Of a stretch of 26,517 nt of DNA, positions 1 through 7,111 are shown in pieces (within the stretch, counting starts at the first letter, position 1; each line of letters opens with the position of its first letter). Source of the DNA: JOPF133 sp052144935 (lineage in GTDB: Bacteria; Acidobacteriota; Terriglobia; Bryobacterales; Bryobacteraceae); the NCBI GenBank assembly GCA_052144935.1, contig JBKQPR010000079.1:1-26517 (forward strand), read 5' to 3'. Below the pieces are notes generated by a model. It ran no database searches, was not told the DNA's origin, and was given only the letters and a program-made list of their open reading frames with translations. Made by a program: the position numbers and the translations under genes.

Positions 1-85
1 ACCGCGTAGCCTCCCCGGACAGATCTTTAGCCCTGGATATGGGCCACTCGCAAAAGGCTCTAACGGCCCAATGGGTCATTCTTAG

Positions 86-256
86 AAAGCACAGGCGGGT
101 CACTTCTGGCGAGCGCCGAAGGGCAAGGCCCTCTACACCAACTCCGGCGCCGATCCCGAACTGATCCAGCCGCTGGGCGTTTACCTGCGCGGCGGGCAGA
201 CCCTGGCCGTCTACTGGATTCCCGGCGATACGGCCTACACTCTGGAAGTCTGCTAG
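86..256 (+). pseudogene. C-terminal remnant of an unidentified protein
   Basis: An open frame of 56 codons runs from just after a TAG at 83-85 to a TAG at 254-256 and ends in the residues GDTAYTLEVC. The composition looks like genuine protein (for example GVYLRGGQTLAVYW), but there is no in-frame ATG or GTG near its beginning and the preceding 85 bases are not open in this frame. I read it as the 3' end of a gene whose upstream part has been lost or frameshifted. The family is not recognised. It faces the 3' end of the GH29-like gene on the other strand. Confidence 0.35.
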
Positions 257-314
257 AGGTCCGCCGCCGTATCCGCAAACCGCTTGCGGGGTGCCCTCCG
301 GGCCCAACTCCGAT

Positions 315-1310
315 TCACCGGTTCCCCAGCGCCTTGCTTAACCCCGCCAATTGATCCAGAAAGGGTTGTGAGATCGTGCCGTTGAGTTCCACGGGCACGT
401 CCCAGGTGACCGCTCCGCCCGCTTCGCGAACCTTGCGGGTATAGGCGATCGCCTGGTCCGTCGTGAACCTCGGCGCGCCTTTGCCCCAGGTTTCTCCCAG
501 ATAGCTCAGCATGTGGATTTGCACGCCATCGATTTTGCCGCCGCCAGCGCGCCGGATGGTGACCAGCTCGGGCTTGTCGATCTCTCCGGCGGTGAAATCC
601 TCGTAGGGGGTGAGCGAAAGCATGCGGTACACCACCCCGGGGTTGAACGCGATCGCGGCATCGGGGTTGCCGGCGCGGGCCGCGGTGGCGAAGCTGGCGA
701 AATTGGGCGGCTCGGGAGAACGGTACATCGAGCTGGGAAAATAGCAGCCGTCGAACCACCATCCCGCGACCTTCTTGCCCCAGCGCTCCGACCATTCCTT
801 AATCACCTGCTCCCATTTGCGTTGAAACTCCCGGTTGGCGACCGGGCCGTTGCGCCATTCCAGAGCGGCATCGGCCGCCTTATCCTGGCCGGGCGCGCCG
901 GAGGGCAGGTAGACCATCAGCCGGATGCCCCGCTTGTGAAGAGCTTCGTAGAGGTCGGCCACCAGATCGCGGCGCGAGCACTTGCTGGGCTGGATCCCGG
1001 TGATGCGGTCGTAGGCCGCGTTGGGCGCCAGGTAGTAGCCCGAGTTCTGGCCGATGCTGATCTGGTAGTAGCCCGCGCCCACCGATTCGAGCTGCCGGGC
1101 GATGCCCTCGGCGTCGAAGCCATCCACGAGCTGGTTCCACCGTTCGACCGACGGGTCGACGTGGTGAACCTGCGCCTGCCAGTCGGCCAGGTAGTGGGTC
1201 ATGACGCCAAAGCGCGCCTGGGGCATCCAGGCGGCGCGGTCCTGGGCGGCCGCCGCCAGACACAGCCCAAGGGCCCATGAGAGGAGCGCGATACGCTTTT
1301 GCCAGCTCAT
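315..1310 (-). CDS. Secreted GH29-like (alpha-L-fucosidase-type) glycoside hydrolase
   Basis: The 331-residue product begins with a typical signal peptide (MSWQKR, then a hydrophobic stretch to about residue 22 ending in AAAQ), so it should be exported. The body resembles the catalytic barrel of alpha-L-fucosidases: FGVMTHY near residues 34-40, and WWFDG at 184-188, where Asp187 occupies the position of the GH29 nucleophile. It is shorter than classical fucosidases (450 residues or more) and lacks the C-terminal beta-sandwich, so it belongs to the short secreted GH29-related group often found in Acidobacteria and Bacteroidetes. Substrate cannot be told from sequence. It is divergently arranged with galT across a 124-bp intergenic region, which fits a role in sugar scavenging. 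The start is ATG; only a weak AGAG lies ahead of it. Confidence 0.75.
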   Translation of the reverse strand: MSWQKRIALLSWALGLCLAAAAQDRAAWMPQARFGVMTHYLADWQAQVHHVDPSVERWNQLVDGFDAEGIARQLESVGAGYYQISIGQNSGYYLAPNAAYDRITGIQPSKCSRRDLVADLYEALHKRGIRLMVYLPSGAPGQDKAADAALEWRNGPVANREFQRKWEQVIKEWSERWGKKVAGWWFDGCYFPSSMYRSPEPPNFASFATAARAGNPDAAIAFNPGVVYRMLSLTPYEDFTAGEIDKPELVTIRRAGGGKIDGVQIHMLSYLGETWGKGAPRFTTDQAIAYTRKVREAGGAVTWDVPVELNGTISQPFLDQLAGLSKALGNR

Positions 1311-1359
1311 CTCTGAATCGGTACCGTTACCGTTTCTAGTCTGCGCCGCCAGGTAAGCG

Positions 1360-1388
1360 CTGTCAAGCGCGCGTCCCCACGCTATAAT
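1360..1388 (+). promoter_or_regulatory. Sigma-70-type promoter of galT
   Basis: A perfect TATAAT (-10) at 1383-1388 is preceded after exactly 17 bp by CTGTCA (-35, 4 of 6 matches to TTGACA) at 1360-1365. Transcription would begin around 1395. This lies downstream of the GTG at 1390 that opens the longest galT frame, so that GTG cannot be the start on this transcript. Confidence 0.7.
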
Positions 1389-1434
1389 CGTGTCTTGTCA
1401 AATCCCGCTCTCGATTCCGGAGGCCCGTTCCCTT

Positions 1435-2436
1435 TTGCCCGAACTGCGTAAGGACCCTGTCACGGGACGATGGGTGATCATTGCCACTGATCGCGCCAAA
1501 CGCCCCAACGATTTCATCCGGCAACCGGTGCCGCCCGCTTCCGCCGGTGTCTGCCCGTTCGACTACGGCAACGAGCACAAGACCCCTCCGGAGGTGCTCG
1601 CGTACCGCAACAGCGGTGGCCGCGACGAGCCGGGCTGGCGCGTGCGCGTAGTGCCCAACAAGTTCCCCGTGCTGGGCATCGAAGGCGAGCTGAGCCGCCA
1701 AGGCGAGGGGATGTATGACAAGATGAACGGCATCGGCGCCCACGAAGTCATCATCGAAACGCCGCAGCACGCCCTCACCTTCGGCGAGCTGCAGGAGAAG
1801 CAGATCGAAGAGGTCCTGTGGGCCTTCAAAGACCGCGTCAACGATCTGAAAAAGGACCGGCGCTTCCGCTACATCCTGCTGTTCAAGAACTACGGCGAGG
1901 CGGCCGGGGCCTCGCTGGAACATCCCCACTGCCAACTGATCGCCCTGCCGGTGGTCCCCAGACGGGTGAAGGACGAAGTGGACGGGGGCAAGCTGTTCTA
2001 CGACTTGAAGGAGCGCTGCATTTTCTGCGACATCATCCGCCAGGAGTCCGCCGCGGGCGTCCGGCTGGTCACCGAGTCGGACCGCTTCACGGTGATTGAA
2101 CCCTATGCGCCGCGGTTCCCGTTCGAGACCTGGATTCTGCCCAAGCGGCATCTGTCGCACTTCGAGGATTCCGACGTTCCCACCCTGCAGAACCTGGCCT
2201 GGGTGCTGCGCACGACCATGCGGAAAATCGAGAAGGTGCTGGAACGGCCGGCCTACAACTTCATTGTGCATAGCGCGCCCGTGCAGGATGAGCCGCTCCC
2301 GCATTATCACTGGCACATCGAGATTATCCCCAAACTGACCAAAGTGGCGGGCTTCGAATGGGGCACCGGATTTTACATCAACCCGACGCCCCCGGAGGAG
2401 TCAGCGCGGTTCCTGCGAGAAGCCGGCCTGGCTTAG
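1435..2436 (+). CDS. galT: Galactose-1-phosphate uridylyltransferase
   Basis: GalT exchanges UMP between UDP-glucose and galactose 1-phosphate in the Leloir pathway. From the TTG at 1435 the protein has 333 residues and begins MPELRKDPVTGRWVII, the usual GalT N-terminus. The HIT-family active site EHPHCQ is at residues 162-167, with His165 as the expected uridylylated residue. A CIFC pair and the C-terminal HYHWHIEIIP block are present. I chose TTG1435 over the upstream in-frame GTG1390 for three reasons: a TATAAT box at 1383-1388 places the mRNA start near 1395, a GGAGG lies at 1419-1423 with 11 nt spacing, and homologues start at MPELR. No galK, galE or galM is adjacent. Convergent with the next gene, with 29 bp between the stops. 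Confidence 0.92.
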   Translation: MPELRKDPVTGRWVIIATDRAKRPNDFIRQPVPPASAGVCPFDYGNEHKTPPEVLAYRNSGGRDEPGWRVRVVPNKFPVLGIEGELSRQGEGMYDKMNGIGAHEVIIETPQHALTFGELQEKQIEEVLWAFKDRVNDLKKDRRFRYILLFKNYGEAAGASLEHPHCQLIALPVVPRRVKDEVDGGKLFYDLKERCIFCDIIRQESAAGVRLVTESDRFTVIEPYAPRFPFETWILPKRHLSHFEDSDVPTLQNLAWVLRTTMRKIEKVLERPAYNFIVHSAPVQDEPLPHYHWHIEIIPKLTKVAGFEWGTGFYINPTPPEESARFLREAGLA

Positions 2437-2465
2437 GGAGCCGAAAAAAGGGATCTCTCTTGCCC

Positions 2466-2984
2466 CTACCGCGCGCCGCTGCGCGTGGCGCTCTCGGCTA
2501 GTTGAAGCAGGGCCGCGCGCTGTTCCCGGTCGCTGCGCGCCTTCAGATTCAGTTGCACCGTGTAAAGCACCCCGTTGAGCTTCCACTCGATCGCCGGGGG
2601 CGCGCAAGTTCCGCTGCAGACCGCCGGCTGGAACCGCCCCTGGACGACCTTGTCGATCTGCACCGCATCCGGAAACGAAAACGCCCCGCCCTTTTGAGCG
2701 CTCAATACTCCCACGAAACAGACCTCGGCCTGATTGCAATCCGGCTCGGACTCCAGACGGATCTTGTATGTGGTCGCCGTGCCTTCCGCGCTGGCAAACA
2801 CCGCTCTTCCCAACAGGGGCGGTAAGTGCGCGGGAAGCAGGATGGCAATCTGCGTCCGCTGCTTGAGTTCCCCAAGAACCGTGGCAAAGACGGCGGCCGG
2901 CTGGGCGGGCTGTTGAGCCGGCGCCAGCGCCGCCATCAGCAGCAGCGCCGCCAGCGAGGCACGCAGCCGGAAAGGCTCGCCCAC
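2466..2984 (-). CDS. Small secreted protein of unknown function
   Basis: I do not recognise the family. From the GTG at 2984 the product has 172 residues and a clear signal peptide (Arg residues, then LAALLLMAALAPAQ), so it is probably periplasmic or exported. An in-frame GTG at 3020 adds 12 non-hydrophobic residues. The GGGAGG of the message lies about 15 nt ahead of GTG2984, so the start is uncertain. The mature part contains two close Cys pairs (CNQAEVC near the middle and CSGTC further on), which could form disulfides. It ends 29 bp from the end of galT in convergent orientation. Upstream lies repeat-rich DNA, so it is probably transcribed alone. Confidence 0.55.
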   Translation of the reverse strand: MGEPFRLRASLAALLLMAALAPAQQPAQPAAVFATVLGELKQRTQIAILLPAHLPPLLGRAVFASAEGTATTYKIRLESEPDCNQAEVCFVGVLSAQKGGAFSFPDAVQIDKVVQGRFQPAVCSGTCAPPAIEWKLNGVLYTVQLNLKARSDREQRAALLQLAESATRSGAR

Positions 2985-3089
2985 AGCGGGATGAGTCAAC
3001 CTCCCGCTTTGAGCAAGCACGCAGCCTTCCGGCCTGCGTGGCCCTTTTCGTCCGTGGTCGCCGCTTCCTCCCTGCCCTCGGTATTGAGT

Positions 3090-3126
3090 TCTTCTCTGCG
3101 TTCTCCTCAGCGTCTCCGTGTCCTCC
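3090..3126 (+). repeat. Half-site copy of the CGTCTCCGTGTC dispersed repeat
   Basis: The segment reads CTTCTCTGCGTTC, then CTCAGCGTCTCCGTGTC. It closely resembles the right arm of the long inverted repeat at 10957-11050 (CTTCTCTCCGCGTC, CTCCGTGTCTCC). The matching left arm is absent here, so this is a degenerate or half copy of a family that lies between genes. Confidence 0.5.
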
Positions 3127-3199
3127 CCGTCAAAATCCAGGGCTTCCGTGCGGAATCGATATCACCCGAGAGCCAATGTACACCGAAACGTCCGCCGCT

Positions 3200-3388
3200 G
3201 GCAAGAACGGCCGGGCCGCCGTTGGCATGGCTGGGCTGCCGCGGGCAAGAACGGCCGGACCGCCGCGGGCAAGAATGACCGGGCCGCCGCGGGCAAGAAC
3301 GGCCGGGCCGCCGCCGGGCAAGAATGACCGGGCCGCCGCTGGCAAGAACGGCTGGGCCGCGGCTAGCAAGAGAGCTGGGGCCGCCGCC
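3200..3388 (+). repeat. 24-bp GC-rich tandem repeat (about 8 units)
   Basis: Units of the form GGCAAGAACGGCC followed by GGGCCGCCGCG recur at 3200, 3224, 3244, 3268, 3292, 3317, 3341 and 3365. Period is 24 bp, with one 20-bp and one 25-bp step. GAACGGCC and GAATGACC variants are mixed among the units. The 20- and 25-bp steps break any single long reading frame, so I regard the array as non-coding. There are no spacers, so it is not a CRISPR array. It fills most of the 380-bp gap between the secreted protein and the flavin reductase-like gene, together with the half-repeat at 3090; no other feature is visible there. Confidence 0.85.
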
Positions 3389-3402
3389 ACGAAATTCGCA
3401 CG

Positions 3403-4332
3403 TTACCTCTGCATTCGAATGGACCGCAGAATCTCACAGGCCACCGCAACGCCCGCGCCAATGGCGGGGCCCAGCCGCAAGTATCGGGAATCGGTCACAT
3501 CCCCGGCCGCGTAAACCCCGGGAACCGACGTCCGCATGTGGTTGTCCACGATGATATGGCCGCGGTCATCCAAGCGCGCTTGCCCGGCAAATAGTTCTGT
3601 GTTGGGCAGGCTCCCTAGCTTCGCTACCACGCAATCGCTTGCGATCGAGACGGTTTGTCCGGTGACGCGGCTGCGAAGTTCAACGGCCTCGATCCGGCCT
3701 GATCCCTTGACCGCCGCAACCTCAAAACCGATCAGTACGTGCACGTTCGGATGATTTGTGACCTCCTGGACCAGGTCCGGTCTGGCCCGTAACGGACTCC
3801 GGCTGACGACCATAACCGTTGACGAGTGTTGGGCAGCCGCCAGGGCTTCGATCACGGCGTTGTCCCCGCCGCCGCACACCGTGACATTCCTGTTCCACAA
3901 TTCCGGTTCCCTGCCCTCCACTTGGTAAATGATCCGGCCCGCCAGTCCCTCATCGTACTCCGCGCTCAGCTTGGCGGCTCTCACGCCGGTTGCGATCGCA
4001 ATGTTCTCCGCTTCCAAGAGCTCAGCGCCGATATAAATCCGCCGGTTCGCAAGATCGGCGCTCTTCACGCTCGCATTCGTCCGGCAGGGCACGGCGAAGC
4101 GCTCGACCGAGAGAATCATGGAGCGCAGCAGGTCCTGAGCGTCCTGGTAGTAAGCGCCGCCCAGATTCCGTATGGGACACGTAAAGGAGCGCAATTGCCC
4201 GCCAATGCTATCGGAGGCCTCGAGCAAGATGAAGTTATTCTCCCGCTCGTTGACCAGCTCCAGAGCGCAGCCGAGTCCCGCCGGTCCGCCGCCCAAAATG
4301 ATCGCGCTGTACTTGTGTTTTGGATCTTCCAA
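3403..4332 (-). CDS. Thioredoxin-reductase-like FAD/NAD(P) oxidoreductase without the redox CxxC
   Basis: The product belongs to the two-dinucleotide-binding-domain flavoprotein family. GGGPAG at residues 14-19 binds FAD, the second Rossmann motif is CGGGDNAVIEA, and the terminal FAD motif is GVYAAGDV. The CATCDG-like dithiol of true thioredoxin reductases is absent (the equivalent region reads VCGGGDNAV). It is therefore more likely a ferredoxin/flavodoxin-NADP reductase-type or other substrate reductase. I place the start at TTG4332, preceded by GGAGGA with 4-5 nt spacing. This gives 309 residues, the family's normal length; the longer frame upstream only shadows the neighbouring gene. The beta-propeller gene stops 13 nt before this start, so the two are very probably co-translated. 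Confidence 0.8.
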   Translation of the reverse strand: MEDPKHKYSAIILGGGPAGLGCALELVNERENNFILLEASDSIGGQLRSFTCPIRNLGGAYYQDAQDLLRSMILSVERFAVPCRTNASVKSADLANRRIYIGAELLEAENIAIATGVRAAKLSAEYDEGLAGRIIYQVEGREPELWNRNVTVCGGGDNAVIEALAAAQHSSTVMVVSRSPLRARPDLVQEVTNHPNVHVLIGFEVAAVKGSGRIEAVELRSRVTGQTVSIASDCVVAKLGSLPNTELFAGQARLDDRGHIIVDNHMRTSVPGVYAAGDVTDSRYLRLGPAIGAGVAVACEILRSIRMQR

Positions 4333-4345
4333 CCGCTCCTCCAGT

Positions 4346-5509
4346 CTAGAGATCGTCTTCGTCCGCAAAGCTGTAAACGTGAAGTTGATAGCCGCCGCGA
4401 TTAAACCCGCAATAAATACGCTGCCGCGTCGCGGCCATATGACCGGCTCCCAACACCGCCGCGCTTTCGCTCGCCCGCGGCTCGAAAACGCGTTGCAGCT
4501 CGAACGTTCGAGCGTCGAAGGCGTAGAGGTTCGCTCGCCGGTCCACGCCGAAGAGCATCTCGCGTGCCGGAGCGAGTACCAGCGGAGTAGCGCCGTTGCC
4601 CCACGCCAGATCCACCGCCAGCGCCGCGCCCGCCAGCAGCTCACCATCGGAAAGCCGAAGTTTTGCCAATCCCCCTCCTCGGAGGTGGCTGAAATCCCCT
4701 TCACCCAAAGAGGTGGGCCGATAGCCCGACACCAGGAGGCAGGGGCCCGAAAACGAAAAGAGCTTGGCGTGAAAATCGACCCTTTGCTCCCAGATCAATT
4801 CCATGGGACAAACGCGGCCCTGCTCCGGCACACCCAGTTCCAGCAGACCGACTCTGGTTCCCGCGGCAAAAGCCAGCCTGGAATTGCCGTCGAACGCCAG
4901 CGCGCTGATAGGTCCCCATTCGCCAAAGTGACAAGTGTAAGCCAGCCTTTTCCGGTCTCCAAACAAGTCCGTCCGCGAATGAGCCGGCAAATCCTTGCCC
5001 TTGTCATCCAGACCGCTGTACAAGTTACTCGATAGGAACAGACCAGGCTGCTGGCCGTCGGCGGACATGTATCCGCCTGGAGAGGAACTGATCAGCCGGT
5101 CCTGAACCAGGACGGTTCGCTCGACATCGCCCAGCCATATGTTCTCCTGCTCTGGCCGGAGGAGAGCGCATTCGGCCCGCCCGATATCGGCGAACGGCGG
5201 AAAGCGGCGCAAATGCCCAAAATGATTCAGCGCGAACAAATTTCCGCGGGCATCGGGAAGAAAGCCGTGAAAATCCAGATCGAACTGAGCGTTCTCCCCG
5301 GCGGGCGGAAACTCGGTGAATTCGTAGCGAGCCAGCGGTTTCAAGCTATTGCCTTGATAGGCGGTAACTTCAAAGTTGCGATCCAGGTTGCAGATCGCCA
5401 GGAAACTTCCGTACGAGAGGACGTTCCCGATGCCGGGCGGGTTAGGACCGGAAACGTAGCCATCCGGATGCGTGCTTACGACCTGGTGCTTCATGGCTAA
5501 GTACATCAT
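4346..5509 (-). CDS. Beta-propeller-like protein of unknown function
   Basis: The 387-residue product has no signal peptide or membrane segment. It is built of repeated blade-like units containing alternating hydrophobic strands with Gly/Asp turns (LFALNHFGHL, LAFDGNSRLAFAAGTRVG, LFGVDRRANLYAFDARTFEL). This pattern is typical of WD40/YVTN-like propellers that bind proteins or ligands, but I cannot name a specific family. Alternative starts are ATG5509, 5506 and 5494; none has a good ribosome binding site, and MKHQ at 5494 is plausible. Its stop lies 13 nt before the TTG start of the flavin reductase-like gene with a strong GGAGGA between, so the pair looks like an operon. The function may involve presenting a partner to that reductase, which is inference. 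Confidence 0.65.
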   Translation of the reverse strand: MMYLAMKHQVVSTHPDGYVSGPNPPGIGNVLSYGSFLAICNLDRNFEVTAYQGNSLKPLARYEFTEFPPAGENAQFDLDFHGFLPDARGNLFALNHFGHLRRFPPFADIGRAECALLRPEQENIWLGDVERTVLVQDRLISSSPGGYMSADGQQPGLFLSSNLYSGLDDKGKDLPAHSRTDLFGDRKRLAYTCHFGEWGPISALAFDGNSRLAFAAGTRVGLLELGVPEQGRVCPMELIWEQRVDFHAKLFSFSGPCLLVSGYRPTSLGEGDFSHLRGGGLAKLRLSDGELLAGAALAVDLAWGNGATPLVLAPAREMLFGVDRRANLYAFDARTFELQRVFEPRASESAAVLGAGHMAATRQRIYCGFNRGGYQLHVYSFADEDDL

Positions 5510-5543
5510 TTCAGAAATACGGCCACGTATTCTGATGCTGGTA

Positions 5544-5631
5544 GGGCAGGCGATTCGCCTGCCCTGGCTGGCGCTCCGCGAAGCGGCGGCAGCGAGCTGC
5601 GCTCTGCTGCGGGCGGCCGAATCGGCCGCCC
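5544..5631. repeat. Paired REP-like hairpins
   Basis: Two near-perfect hairpins occur 46 bp apart: GGGCAGGCG-ATT-CGCCTGCCC at 5544-5564 and GGGCGGCCG-AAT-CGGCCGCCC at 5611-5631. Each has a 9-bp stem and a 3-nt loop. They occupy the intergenic space between the beta-propeller gene and the glycosyltransferase gene. A related hairpin with the same GGCAGGCG arm occurs at 14691-14710, so this is a dispersed REP-type element. There is no T-run, so a simple rho-independent terminator is unlikely. Confidence 0.7.
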
Positions 5632-5675
5632 CACCAATGCCCTGCGATAAGCCGGCGATCTTCTGAAACGGTGTA

Positions 5676-6653
5676 CTAAGACCCGCGCGCCGCCAATAGC
5701 GTTTGATTATCTATGATATCGAGCACCTGGAAAGGCCGGATGGTAGCCATGCAGCTTTCGGCCGGAGCCCTGCCGCAGCGCCACGACCGCGGCTGAAATC
5801 CCACAAATGAGGTAACATCGTTGCTCCGGCAAGATAGCTCCGCCTGGTAACATGCGTCCGCGCACGGATCGCGCGCCTCGACCTTGAAGCAATGCGGGTA
5901 AGGCCGCCAGTAAACGGGGCGGCTGCGGTACAGGCAGATGGTGGGAATACCCTGATGGACCGCCAGATGCGTGAGACCTGTGTCCACGCCAATGACGGCC
6001 GATGCGCTGCTTATCGCGTCCAGGCAAGCGGTGAGCCCGCCGGATTCCAGGGCGATCGATCCAGCCAATGCATGCACGGCCTCCGAACGTTCCGGCTGGC
6101 CCAGCATCAGCACGCGTCTTCCACGTGCGGACAATTCTCGGGCGAGCGCAAGCCAGTGATCCGAAGGCCAGCACTTGAAGACGCCATCGCTGCCGGGAAT
6201 AAGGATCACTGTGTCCTCAAGGCCCGCCCGGTTTCTAGATTGTAGAGGAACCAGCCTGTCAAAATTGACTCGAATGCCCAGGTCGCGGCAAATCTCCGCG
6301 AGAAGATCGTTGATCCGGCGGTCTCCAAATCTGGCGTAATATTCCGGGGAGCCCCACCACCAATCCTTCTGTAACGGGTGCTCGCGCGGATTGAGATAGA
6401 TGCGAGTTCGCCGGTCCGGATGCGACAGGAAGCTCTCCTCCAGGACGGCTCCACGGAGCCCCGCCATCCTCTGCGCCAGAGCTTCGTGGAGCCGCGACCG
6501 GATGACCAGGTAGGTGGCCCAGCCGTCATCGATCAGACCTTGCGCGATCGGGAGCGAAAAGATCAGATCGCCCAGACCCCAGGAAATGGGCGCGAGGTAG
6601 ACGCTGGTGGGATCCTTTCCGGCGGAGGGCAGGCGCGTCGCGAGTGTATCCAT
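5676..6653 (-). CDS. Glycosyltransferase family 9 (heptosyltransferase-like)
   Basis: GT9 enzymes transfer heptose or related sugars from a nucleotide sugar to LPS core or other acceptors at the cytoplasmic face. The 325-residue product shows the two-domain GT-B layout. An N-terminal SWGLGDLIFSLP turn matches the heptosyltransferase GDxxxxLP acceptor loop. A central LIPGSDGVFKCWP begins the donor domain, and GVDTGLTHLAVHQGIPTI is the characteristic D-TGLTHLA signature. Four Cys residues cluster near the C-terminus (CADACYQAELSC), which is uncommon and could bind metal. The ATG at 6653 follows the queD stop by only 8 nt, so it is the third gene of the queC-queD operon. The acceptor is unknown; the company suggests either a glycosylated deazapurine or chance co-transcription. 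Confidence 0.8.
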   Translation of the reverse strand: MDTLATRLPSAGKDPTSVYLAPISWGLGDLIFSLPIAQGLIDDGWATYLVIRSRLHEALAQRMAGLRGAVLEESFLSHPDRRTRIYLNPREHPLQKDWWWGSPEYYARFGDRRINDLLAEICRDLGIRVNFDRLVPLQSRNRAGLEDTVILIPGSDGVFKCWPSDHWLALARELSARGRRVLMLGQPERSEAVHALAGSIALESGGLTACLDAISSASAVIGVDTGLTHLAVHQGIPTICLYRSRPVYWRPYPHCFKVEARDPCADACYQAELSCRSNDVTSFVGFQPRSWRCGRAPAESCMATIRPFQVLDIIDNQTLLAARGS

Positions 6654-6661
6654 GCGAAGGG

Positions 6662-7111
6662 CTACAACGGAGCCGGATCCGGGCCGGAGGCCTCTTGAGC
6701 ACCGGCGCCAGGAGCCGTCACGACGACCGCGCAAGTCTCCGTCTCCCACAGTTGCACTTCCAGAACCAGCATTCCCTGCGACCGCAATTCATCGAAAATC
6801 AACTGGGCAATGTTCTCCGCGGTTGGATTTACTTCAAGTACCGTAACGGGCTCCCCCAGAAGGCGCAGGTGCGGCAGAGCGGGATCGTCGCGATGCAGAA
6901 GCAGGCGATGATCCAGGTGTTCGTCTATCCACGCGCCAGCCGTACGTTTGACGTCGGAAAAATCCACCACCATACCCTGGGCATCCAGGTGCTCCGCCCC
7001 CAGGGTAATCACCGCTTTGCCGTTGTGGCCGTGCAGATTGCGGCATTTCCCCGGATGGTTGAGGAGCCGGTGTCCGTAACAGAACGAGAACTCGCGCTTC
7101 AGCTTATACAT
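6662..7111 (-). CDS. queD: 6-carboxy-tetrahydropterin synthase (QueD / PTPS family)
   Basis: QueD converts 7,8-dihydroneopterin triphosphate to 6-carboxy-5,6,7,8-tetrahydropterin, an early step toward preQ0 and queuosine. The 149-residue product has the zinc ligands and catalytic Cys in the expected block: GHRLLNHPGKCRNLHGHNG (His in GHR, Cys in GKC, two His in HGH). It also has NPTAENIA and WETET near the C-terminus, which bind the pterin. The start ATG7111 gives MYKLKREFSF; the longer frame to 7198 lies inside queC and has no family similarity. It overlaps the end of queC by 13 bp and is followed by the GT9 gene after 8 bp, so the three are co-transcribed and probably translationally coupled. 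queE and folE are not in this window. Confidence 0.88.
   Translation of the reverse strand: MYKLKREFSFCYGHRLLNHPGKCRNLHGHNGKAVITLGAEHLDAQGMVVDFSDVKRTAGAWIDEHLDHRLLLHRDDPALPHLRLLGEPVTVLEVNPTAENIAQLIFDELRSQGMLVLEVQLWETETCAVVVTAPGAGAQEASGPDPAPL

Noticed and set aside
1390..1434. Upstream GTG start of galT
   Set aside because: It is upstream of the transcript start predicted from TATAAT at 1383-1388 and lacks a ribosome binding site.
3200..3388. CRISPR array
   Set aside because: Units are contiguous with a 24-bp period and have no unique spacers, and there are no cas genes.
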